Source of the DNA: Marinilabiliaceae bacterium
GTDB lineage: Bacteria > Bacteroidota > Bacteroidia > Bacteroidales > Marinilabiliaceae
Reading direction: 5' to 3'
DNA length: 32,760 nucleotides
NCBI GenBank assembly: GCA_009777175.1
Contig: WRMI01000034.1
Span: forward strand, 1 to 32,760
The notes beneath the pieces are model-generated. The model was not told where the DNA came from and made no database searches. It saw only the letters and a program-made list of their open reading frames with translations. This document shows, in pieces, positions 26,708-32,760 of the stretch; the first letter of the stretch is position 1, and each line of letters begins with the position of its first letter. The translations under genes were made by a program, and so were the position numbers.

Positions 26708-27038
26708 GTTTTTTAGTTTTCGATTATTAGTTATCAGTTATTAATTACTATTTCCTCAATTCCAGAATTCTTTTACTTTTGGAATTTAACTAACATCATT
26801 TTTAGAATTTATACAAAAAAGTATTCGTTTTTTTCTTATTCTCCTCTGATCCACTTTCCGTTAGGCGATGCTTTAAGCTTGTCGAAAATGAATGCGAAGC
26901 TAGGTAGAAAATAATTTCAAAGCATAAGGCATCCGGCTGGGAATGAGACCAAATCACCATTCACATAACAAATGATACATTCATTTCAATAAATTCAATA
27001 CATTCCTATAAGGAATGCAAAAACCAAAATAGTTTTTA
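26708..27038. repeat. Degenerate tandem and interspersed repeats between AsmA-like gene and small ORF
   Basis: After the AsmA-like stop come degenerate TTATTAGTTATCAG units (26715-26750). Then a CCGTTAGGCGATGC ... AGGTAGAAAATA element lies at 26863-26914, followed by a 26974-27005 segment that is an inverted copy of 31365-31391, and the CATTCCT/AGGAATG palindrome at 27001-27017. No gene was seen in this stretch. Confidence 0.65.
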
Positions 27039-27143
27039 CTATTTACCTTTCTTTTTTTCTTTCTTTTCCAACCGCTTTTCTTTTAATGATTTGGTCGGCT
27101 CTTTCTTTTTCTCTTTTTTTCCTATATCTTTCTCTTTTCCCAT
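27039..27143 (-). CDS. 34-residue lysine-rich small protein
   Basis: A short frame beginning MGKEKDIGKKEKK and ending KSLKEKRLEKKEKKKGK, with about half of its residues basic. A canonical promoter lies 35 bases upstream on the same strand (27178-27208), which strongly supports expression. Similar Lys/Glu-rich mini-proteins with an SLKEKR-like core are believed to occur in Bacteroidota (recollection, not verified). The composition suggests a helical, nucleic-acid- or ribosome-associated protein, but the function is unknown. It is divergent from the TamB-like gene. Confidence 0.55.
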   Translation of the reverse strand: MGKEKDIGKKEKKKEPTKSLKEKRLEKKEKKKGK

Positions 27144-27177
27144 AATAATAAAATTTAAAGTAAAAAAATTAAAGGCG

Positions 27178-27208
27178 CAAAGATAAATGATATTTTTGAA
27201 TCGCACAA
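27178..27208 (-). promoter_or_regulatory. Promoter of the lysine-rich small protein
   Basis: On the minus strand, TTG at 27206-27208 and TATCTTTG at 27178-27185 are 20 bases apart. The predicted start near 27172 gives a leader of about 29 bases. Confidence 0.7.
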
Positions 27209-27230
27209 ATAAAAATAACTCTTTTTTTTC

Positions 27231-27238
27231 TATTTTTG
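27231..27238 (+). promoter_or_regulatory. -7 box of the TamB-like gene
   Basis: TATTTTTG followed by CA lies about 25 bases ahead of the TTG start codon at 27264. No TTG is present at the expected -33 position, so it is a partial match. Confidence 0.4.
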
Positions 27239-27263
27239 CATTTTTTTTCTTTAATTTATATAA

Positions 27264-30200
27264 TTGAAAAAACTTCTTAAAATACTTATTTTTACGTTAT
27301 TATCATTAATTTTTATTGTGATAATTGCACTTTCTTTGACTCAAACTAAACAATTCAAAAATTTTGCTAAAAATAAAGTAATTCAAATAGTTAACCAGAA
27401 TATCAACGGAAAAATATTTATTCACGAATTAGAAGGCAATTTTTTTAGAGACCTGCATCTTAAAAAAATTAAAATTACGCTTTTAGACGGCGATACACTT
27501 TTGTTAATGGATAAAATTTCATTGAATTATTCACTTTTGCCGTTATTGAAAAAAAATATAGAACTAAATTCACTTATTTTTGAAAAACCAAATATTAATC
27601 TGATTGCATTAGATGATAGTACTTGGAATATAATGTCGTTATTCCCTGAAAATAAACATGATACATTAAAAACGACAACATCATTCAACTTACCATTTGC
27701 CATTAATATTGAATCATTTATATTAGATGATGGACAAGTAACTATCAGAGACACAATTGATTTATTACCTGAATTAATCGAAAATATAAATATTGATTTT
27801 AAGGGTCAATATAATCAAGACAACACATTGACTGCCTCACTCAACACACTTACATTTAGTACTCAAAGTCCTGATATTCAGTTGTTAAATTTGATGGTTG
27901 ACATCGAGTTCGATACAGAAAAATGGTTTTTGAGAAATTTAAGACTTTCAACAGCGCAAAATAGTATAAAAGCAAATGCAGAATACAAAGATTTTGATAA
28001 TTTTGAAACAAATATAGAAATTCCAGAAATAGAGGTCAAAGAGTTTGGATTTGCGTTTCCTAATATAATTATTCCTGCGAATCCCGATTTCAAAATTGCG
28101 GTTTCAAAAATAGACGAAAAAGTAAACTTAAATTTGAGTTTGGGTTATAAAAGCGAACTTTTGGAATTATCGGGCAGCGTTGATGAATTTACCACTCTAA
28201 TAGAAAGCCCCCAACTATATAATTCTCCTTTTGAGTTTGGAGTTAAACTTGTGAATTTCAGACCAAATACGTGGATTGAGATGGAACACATTCCACTTTT
28301 AGCAAATATTGATATGAACATTTCGGGTAACGGAATTAAGCCTGACACAATGAAAATGCGCATCAAAAGTTGTGTGAGCGGAACAGTTTGGCATGATTTT
28401 TTGCTAAAAACCGGAAATATTGATGCTTCTTATGATGGTGGTAAAGTGAATGCCGATGTAGAATTGGCGACTATTTTTGGAGAAATAACCGCTAAAACTA
28501 AATTCGACATCTTTACGCACGATAACCCTTTTGTTGTTAATTTGATTGCTAACGACCTGATATTAAATAAATTCCTGCCCGATAAATTAGAAAATACAGT
28601 AGTTTCACTATACTTAGATGCCAAAGGAAATGGATTTTCACTAAATTCGTTACAAACTGACTTCTCTACCGAAATATATAATTCTGTTATCGAAAGTATT
28701 GATATTCAAAAACTTAATATAAACGGAAATTATGACAAAGGAAACATAAAATTAGATGCCTTACAACTTATAAATAATTCTGCAAACATCGAAGTATCAG
28801 GTGCTTATAGCGAAAATGGATTAATTGATGCCCATTTAGATGGAAATATTTACAACTTACACTCTTTTAATCATTTTTTTGAAATACCTGCAGAGTGGGA
28901 ACGTATTTATTTTCAGGGAGATGCATCAGGGCTTATCGATTCACTTGCATTAAATATTTTTTCAGATATTCATTCACTTAAAAAGGATACAACGCTGTCA
29001 GTCAACCAAATAAAGTTGAAAGGAAAAGGAGTTATAATCGAAAAAAAAATCTTTGCGGAAGCAGAAACATTTTTTTCACAAATAGAAACAGAGTTTGTTA
29101 AAATAGAGACAGCAACTCTCATTTCATCAATGAACGACTCACTTTTTGAAGTAAATCTTAAAACAAAACTTATTAACGATTTAAATTTTAATCTTTTAGC
29201 GTCAGGAAATTTAGGAAAAAATATTGAAATATTCCTTCATCAACTTGATTTTGAATCTCCTCGCGCAAATTTAACGCTTGCAAATCAACCCGCACTTATA
29301 ACATACTGCGACTCCACTGCTATTCTCAAAAATTTTAATATCATAAACCGAAATGAAGAACAATTTTCATTAAATATTGATGCTTACTACTCTTTTTTAG
29401 ACTCGCTCGGAGTTGAATTATCGCTTAATGCCCTCGACCTCAAACTATTGTCCGATTTTGAACTATTCGATTTTCCCCTTGTTGGAAATTGTAAAACAAA
29501 ATTAAAATTTGACGCAAACAAACAAGGGACCTCACTTTTCGGAAATAGTTATATATCTGGTTTAGAACTTGATAATATCAATATTCAAAATATTATTCTT
29601 GATTATAATTATAATGGAGATATGATGTTGATAAACACTGCATTATATAATAATATGGGAGATTCTTTGTCTTTGAAAATAAAAACTCCTTTGATTGCAA
29701 AATTACAAGATAGCTTGCTTATATCGTGGTCAGAGGAGGTCTTTGCAAATATTCTTGCCGAAAATTTACGTATCAAAAATTTTATACCTACTGACACCGA
29801 TTTTCAATTTGATGGCTTTGTAAATATTGACTTAGATGTTAATGGAACTATTTATGACCCTCACTTTAAAGGTGATATTTTGTTGTCGCAAGGTACATTC
29901 CCCATGCCTAAATATGGCATCGATTATCGTGATATTTTGTTAAAATTGTCAGTTATTGATAAAAATATCGAAATTGACAAACTATTTATCAGACACGCAA
30001 AAGGAACAATGTCTGCACAAGGACATTTTGAATTAGATTCCATTACGACAACACCTCACATTAAGAATGCCAACCTTGATATAAAAGCCGACAGATTTTA
30101 TGTTTCCAACCATAAAGACCACCAAGTTGAAATTAATGCAGATATTTTTCTTAAAAGCGACAAAGATATTCTATTTGGTGGTAAAATCAATGTTTTGCGT

Positions 30201-31127
30201 GCATGGATTAATGTACCTGCCGTTTTGGGCATCGCAACAGCAGAAACACACCGCAGCGACCCTCTTTTGATACAAGCATTATCTATTCAAAAAGAACACC
30301 CCGAAGATTTTGAGTTTATTATTGCAAATATTTCTGATTCAACAAGTTATCAGAATAACATTTCATCTCTTTTGAAAAAGGTTTCAGGGTCAATTAAAAT
30401 CGAGATGCCACGAAATATTTGGCTCAAATCAGACGAAATGCAGATGGAATTACAAGGAAATTTAGAAGCAGTTAAATCTGATAAAGATTTCGAACTATTC
30501 GGAACGCTCGGTGTCAGACGTGGATTCTATATTTTATACGGAAAAAAATTAAATATTAAAAAGGGAGAAATTACTTTTTCGGGTGGCACTGATATAAACC
30601 CTGACCTAAATATTACAACAATTTACAATTTTAGAAGTAACAAACAAGAACGACACGAACTAACTCTCGCTATTTCCGGGAAAATTAATGACCCCGTTTT
30701 TAATTTTTTACTTGACTCAAAACCTATCCCCGAAGCAGACGCAATGTCATATCTTGTTTTCGGTCAATCGTTTGATGAATTAAGCCACGGAACACAAGAA
30801 ACTATGTCTGGTGCCTTACCATCAAAGATTTTGACAAATATGTTTGCAACTCAAATCTCAAAAAAACTTGAAAATAAGTTACATTTAGATATGGTCGAAA
30901 TAGAATCAGAGGATAATTGGCAAGACGCTACTTTTATGGTCGGAAAATATATCACAAAAGATTTGTTTGTTTCATATAAGAATAGTTTTGGGCAGTCGCA
31001 ATCGGACAATATTGCGCACGAAATAATAACGATGGAGTATGAATTTACTCGCCGCCTCTCTTTGCGACTAATGAAAGGAAACGCAAAAGAAACAGGCATA
31101 GATTTCATTGTTAAATTTGAAAAATAA
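27264..31127 (+). CDS. tamB: TamB-like translocation/assembly module protein
   Basis: A 1287-residue protein of the TamB (DUF490) family: an N-terminal membrane anchor (ILIFTLLSLIFIVIIALSL), a long periplasmic beta-taco region, and the conserved C-terminal DUF490 block with PIPEADAMSYLVFGQSF, MVGKYITKDLFVSYKNSFGQ and a final beta signal-like IDFIVKF. In proteobacteria TamB works with TamA on outer-membrane protein insertion and lipid transport; no TamA-like gene is in the window. Translation starts at TTG: an in-frame TAA immediately precedes it, and the next residues (KKLLK) form the natural start of the anchor. It is separate from, but near, the AsmA-like gene and may be functionally related. 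Confidence 0.88.
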   Translation: MKKLLKILIFTLLSLIFIVIIALSLTQTKQFKNFAKNKVIQIVNQNINGKIFIHELEGNFFRDLHLKKIKITLLDGDTLLLMDKISLNYSLLPLLKKNIELNSLIFEKPNINLIALDDSTWNIMSLFPENKHDTLKTTTSFNLPFAINIESFILDDGQVTIRDTIDLLPELIENINIDFKGQYNQDNTLTASLNTLTFSTQSPDIQLLNLMVDIEFDTEKWFLRNLRLSTAQNSIKANAEYKDFDNFETNIEIPEIEVKEFGFAFPNIIIPANPDFKIAVSKIDEKVNLNLSLGYKSELLELSGSVDEFTTLIESPQLYNSPFEFGVKLVNFRPNTWIEMEHIPLLANIDMNISGNGIKPDTMKMRIKSCVSGTVWHDFLLKTGNIDASYDGGKVNADVELATIFGEITAKTKFDIFTHDNPFVVNLIANDLILNKFLPDKLENTVVSLYLDAKGNGFSLNSLQTDFSTEIYNSVIESIDIQKLNINGNYDKGNIKLDALQLINNSANIEVSGAYSENGLIDAHLDGNIYNLHSFNHFFEIPAEWERIYFQGDASGLIDSLALNIFSDIHSLKKDTTLSVNQIKLKGKGVIIEKKIFAEAETFFSQIETEFVKIETATLISSMNDSLFEVNLKTKLINDLNFNLLASGNLGKNIEIFLHQLDFESPRANLTLANQPALITYCDSTAILKNFNIINRNEEQFSLNIDAYYSFLDSLGVELSLNALDLKLLSDFELFDFPLVGNCKTKLKFDANKQGTSLFGNSYISGLELDNINIQNIILDYNYNGDMMLINTALYNNMGDSLSLKIKTPLIAKLQDSLLISWSEEVFANILAENLRIKNFIPTDTDFQFDGFVNIDLDVNGTIYDPHFKGDILLSQGTFPMPKYGIDYRDILLKLSVIDKNIEIDKLFIRHAKGTMSAQGHFELDSITTTPHIKNANLDIKADRFYVSNHKDHQVEINADIFLKSDKDILFGGKINVLRAWINVPAVLGIATAETHRSDPLLIQALSIQKEHPEDFEFIIANISDSTSYQNNISSLLKKVSGSIKIEMPRNIWLKSDEMQMELQGNLEAVKSDKDFELFGTLGVRRGFYILYGKKLNIKKGEITFSGGTDINPDLNITTIYNFRSNKQERHELTLAISGKINDPVFNFLLDSKPIPEADAMSYLVFGQSFDELSHGTQETMSGALPSKILTNMFATQISKKLENKLHLDMVEIESEDNWQDATFMVGKYITKDLFVSYKNSFGQSQSDNIAHEIITMEYEFTRRLSLRLMKGNAKETGIDFIVKFEK

Positions 31128-31155
31128 TGGGTTATGTTCTTTTGTTTAATATTTA

Positions 31156-31262
31156 TTTTAACGCAAAGGCGCAAAGTTGAGGACGCTTTAATAGTTTTCA
31201 GTTTTCAGTTTTTAGTTATTTATAGTTTTCAGTTATTTTTTGTGTTCCTTTGTGGTTAAAAG
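31156..31262 (+). repeat. CGCAAAGGCGCAAAG and TTTTCAG repeats 3' of TamB-like gene
   Basis: AACGCAAAGGCGCAAAGTTG (31159-31178) is followed by TTTTCAG units (31194-31235) and TTCCTTTGTGGTTAAAAG (31243-31260). The first element is nearly identical to one at 950-969. Confidence 0.7.
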
Positions 31263-31349
31263 ATATTTTTATTTCTTATGAAAAATGCAAGTGAGATACT
31301 ATATTTGGGTTTAATCATAAATTCCAGCCTTCCTTACACCCCACGCAGC

Positions 31350-31440
31350 AGTACTCCGCAAGGCGATGCATTGAATTTATTGAAATGAGTGCCACGTAGA
31401 TAACCCGGTAGGGGCGTACCCTCGCGGTCGCACAAAAAGC
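31350..31440. repeat. Interspersed repeat sharing a core with 26974-27005
   Basis: ATTGAATTTATTGAAATGA (31370-31388) is present in inverted orientation in 26974-27005. It is followed by a GGTAGGGGCGTACCCTCGCG element. Frames across it look spurious. Confidence 0.65.
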
Positions 31441-31488
31441 GCAATTCGGGGTATCTCCCAAATAAATATTTTTTTTTATTTTTTTTTG

Positions 31489-31518
31489 TTGTTTCAAAAA
31501 AAATTTCATCTATCTTTG
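31489..31518 (+). promoter_or_regulatory. Promoter of 6S-like RNA
   Basis: TTG at 31489-31491 and TATCTTTGCA from 31511 (-7 box 31511-31518) are 19 bases apart: a near-ideal phylum promoter. There is no gene start for over 500 bases downstream. Confidence 0.75.
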
Positions 31519-31523
31519 CAACC

Positions 31524-31758
31524 TAAAATTTAACAAAAATTTTTTAATGATATAAAAGTGCCAAGTGGCATGAAATAATTAATTTAGGCATATTAATAGG
31601 TGACGAGAATATCTTTCTCTCTGAAAGTTTGACGATTTGAAGTACTGAAAGATAAGTTTGGAGTTCACGTTGTTTAGGCGTGGCTTTGAACTATTCGCAG
31701 TGCAAGGTTTCGTCAAACACCTCAGAGAGCGGATATTTTTAAATATCACGCTTTTTTT
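31524..31758 (+). ncRNA. 6S-like rod-shaped noncoding RNA
   Basis: The transcript from the promoter at 31489 would be about 235 bases. It has nested helices AATATC 31608-31613 with GATATT 31732-31737; CTCTCTGA 31617-31624 with TCAGAGAG 31722-31729; GTTTGACGA 31627-31635 with TCGTCAAAC 31710-31718; GTACTG 31642-31647 with CAGTGC 31698-31703; AGTTC 31662-31666 with GAACT 31688-31692. An asymmetric bubble (14 against 5 bases) lies between the last two. It ends in an intrinsic terminator. A single long rod with a CTCTGA/TCAGAG closing stem and internal bubble is the hallmark of 6S RNA, which binds RNA polymerase. Bacteroidota forms (Rfam 6S-Flavo, Bacteroidales-1) are the obvious comparison. No coding frame fits. 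Confidence 0.55.
31729..31758 (+). terminator. Terminator of the 6S-like RNA
   Basis: GCG-GATATTT pairs with AAATATC-CGC (31729-31738 with 31741-31751, one bulged A), followed by seven T residues. It competes with the outermost rod helix. Confidence 0.75.
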
Positions 31759-31845
31759 ATGTCCGACTTTTTAAAAGAATGACGACATGATAACGCTTCT
31801 GAAATATTTGATTTTGATGTTTCGGTTTCCCAAAACCACCGAAAC

Positions 31846-31882
31846 AAAGAAAGTCATTGCGGGCTTGACCCGCAACCTCATG
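31846..31882. repeat. REP-like GTCATTGCGGGCTTGACCCG palindrome
   Basis: A palindromic element (GCGGG...CCCGC) of the widely distributed GTCATTGCGGG class. A variant (GGGTACGACCCG) is inserted twice in frame in the Fn3 gene. The rest of 31759-32081 shows no convincing gene. Confidence 0.7.
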
Positions 31883-32081
31883 CGCATTCTTTGTGTGCAA
31901 AAAAAACATGAAAAACAATTCTCTAACCAACGAACCATTAAGGAGGTGGTAAAAATTTGCCCTTTGCATCTTGCACGGGGCGGATTGTGAGGGCAACCAT
32001 ACGAAACAGATAATTTTAATAATTAAGATTCAGAAAAACAACCAATTAATAGAGTAATAAACATTTCAAAAATAAATACAA

Positions 32082-32609
32082 ATGTATAAAGCTTTGATAA
32101 TAATTGCAGTAATGATTATCTGCAACATAGATTTAGCGGGACAACAACTCCCCTCAACTAGTAGTATCAACTACACTTACGACGCTGCGGGCAACAGGGT
32201 TTCACGTGTTTACACGATTTCAATTGTTAAACCAAAGACCGCAGAGGTTGAAATAGAAACTGAAATAGAAACTGAAATAGAAACTGAAATAGAAATAGAA
32301 GGAGAAGGGGAAGGAAAAGGGGAAGGAAAAGAAGAGGAAGAGACTCTTTTGCTCATAGAAGATAGCAAAATTGAAGTCTATCCAAATCCTGTAAAAGATG
32401 AGTTGTTTGTTGAAATAATGAACGGCGATAAAAATGAGGCTTACCGTTTGAAAATTTTCGATTCAACAGGTAAAATGTTGAACGATACAAAACGGCAAGG
32501 CAACGGCAAAGAGCCCATTGATATGAGTATGTTTCCTTCTGGAGTTTATTATCTGATAATAAGCACAAAAGAGGGAAAATTGGAATTTAAAATAGTGGTT
32601 AGTGGTTAG
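32082..32609 (+). CDS. Small T9SS tail protein with YD-repeat stub and acidic linker
   Basis: A 175-residue protein. The signal peptide ends near DLAGQ. A single YD/RHS-like motif (INYTYDAAGNRVSR) is followed by an acidic linker encoded by 12-base tandem repeats (EIET units, then EGEGKGEGK) and a complete T9SS-type sorting tail from about residue 95 (IEVYPNPVKDELF, LKIFDSTGKML, FPSGVYYLIIS). There is no room for a conventional cargo domain. It may be a remnant of a larger RHS-like surface protein or a small surface-anchored peptide. The last residues (VVSG) and the stop codon are encoded by the TAGTGGT-type repeat array. A further gene starts at 32748 in the same direction. Confidence 0.75.
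   Translation: MYKALIIIAVMIICNIDLAGQQLPSTSSINYTYDAAGNRVSRVYTISIVKPKTAEVEIETEIETEIETEIEIEGEGEGKGEGKEEEETLLLIEDSKIEVYPNPVKDELFVEIMNGDKNEAYRLKIFDSTGKMLNDTKRQGNGKEPIDMSMFPSGVYYLIISTKEGKLEFKIVVSG
32245..32340 (+). repeat. 12-base coding tandem repeat (GAAATAGAAACT)
   Basis: About four GAAATAGAAACT units are followed by GGAGAAGGGGAA/GGAAAAGGGGAA units, all in frame. They encode the acidic linker of the small T9SS protein. Copy number could vary without breaking the frame. Confidence 0.8.
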
Positions 32610-32722
32610 TGGTTAGTGATTAGTGATTAGTGATTAGTGATTAGCTATCTGAAAACTGAAAACTGAAAACTGAAAACTGATAACTGATAACTGATAACTG
32701 ATAACTGAAAACTGATAACTTA
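32594..32722 (+). repeat. Composite tandem array starting in the last codons
   Basis: TAGTGGT, then TAGTGAT units (32596-32643), then CTGAAAA and CTGATAA units (32650-32722), lie on the coding strand of the preceding gene. Order and orientation match the arrays at 9828 and 1241. Confidence 0.85.
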
Positions 32723-32747
32723 AAAATTTTAAAAAAAATTTTTTGAT

Positions 32748-32760
32748 ATGAAAAAAATAA
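32748..32760 (+). CDS. Start of a further gene (truncated by window end)
   Basis: ATGAAAAAAATA at the window end, after an AT-rich stretch, looks like the start of an exported protein (MKKI). Only four codons are visible, so the product is unknown. Confidence 0.35.

Noticed and set aside
31278..31388. 36-codon plus-strand frame starting MKNASEILYLG
   Set aside because: Its second half is the interspersed repeat shared with 26974-27005; no promoter and no recognised homology.
31315..31509. 64-codon minus-strand frame with several cysteines
   Set aside because: It lies over interspersed repeats and the promoter region of the 6S-like RNA; composition reflects the repeat, not a zinc protein.
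31787..31990. 67-codon plus-strand frame (and an overlapping 79-codon minus-strand frame) after the 6S-like RNA
   Set aside because: Both run through the GTCATTGCGGGCTTGACCCG palindrome, giving the well-known spurious VIAGLTRNL/EVAGQARND peptides; no promoter or family support.

Overview
The window is AT-rich DNA from a member of the Bacteroidota, most likely an uncultured Bacteroidales-type organism. The evidence is: three secreted proteins with type IX secretion (T9SS) C-terminal sorting tails or tail-like ends; a SecD-SecF fusion; a DUF5686 protein with a carboxypeptidase-regulatory-like domain; an AAA-ATPase_like/PD-(D/E)XK protein of the kind expanded in this phylum; and several promoters of the phylum's TTG-N19/20-TAnnTTTG type. 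No rRNA, tRNA, CRISPR array or complete mobile element was found.

Layout. 1-1240: an HsdR-N-like nuclease-fold protein (-), then about 630 bp of short tandem and palindromic repeats. 1239-5126 (-): a large Fn3-repeat T9SS cargo. 5193-5773 (+): a strong promoter, a rod-shaped structured RNA ending in a T-tract, and a small HTH protein. 5889-9830 (+): a gingipain-like (C25) protein in which both catalytic positions appear substituted, fused to a beta-helix, a TPR-like region and a sorting tail. 10204-16881 (-): DUF5686 outer-membrane protein, orphan HicB-like protein, erythromycin-esterase-like protein and M3 zinc oligopeptidase. 17040-18740 (+): AAA-ATPase_like/PD-(D/E)XK protein, divergently transcribed from the M3 peptidase. 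19049-22186 (-): SecDF, with a clear terminator. 22711-26707 (+): a lipoprotein and an AsmA-like protein in an apparent operon. 27039-27143 (-): a 34-residue lysine-rich protein. 27264-31127 (+): a TamB-like protein with a TTG start. 31489-31758 (+): a second promoter/rod RNA/terminator unit resembling 6S RNA. 32082-32609 (+): a tiny T9SS tail protein. The window ends at the first codons of another gene.

Most genes serve the cell envelope: Sec export (SecDF), T9SS cargo, outer-membrane biogenesis or lipid transfer (AsmA-like, TamB-like, DUF5686) and periplasmic hydrolases. There is no single obvious operon-scale new system.

The most unusual feature is repeat organisation. Many genes end exactly at, or inside, arrays of 7-8 base units such as TAGTGGT, GAGTAGT, CTGAATA and CTGAAAA. 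These lie in the same orientation relative to the gene, and often in the same order. Divergent 5'/5' spacers lack them. Related repeats also sit in frame inside the Fn3 gene, in the manner of Rickettsia palindromic elements. The other main leads are the apparent gingipain pseudoenzyme and the two promoter-driven rod RNAs, one of which abuts an HTH gene and can form mutually exclusive helices.
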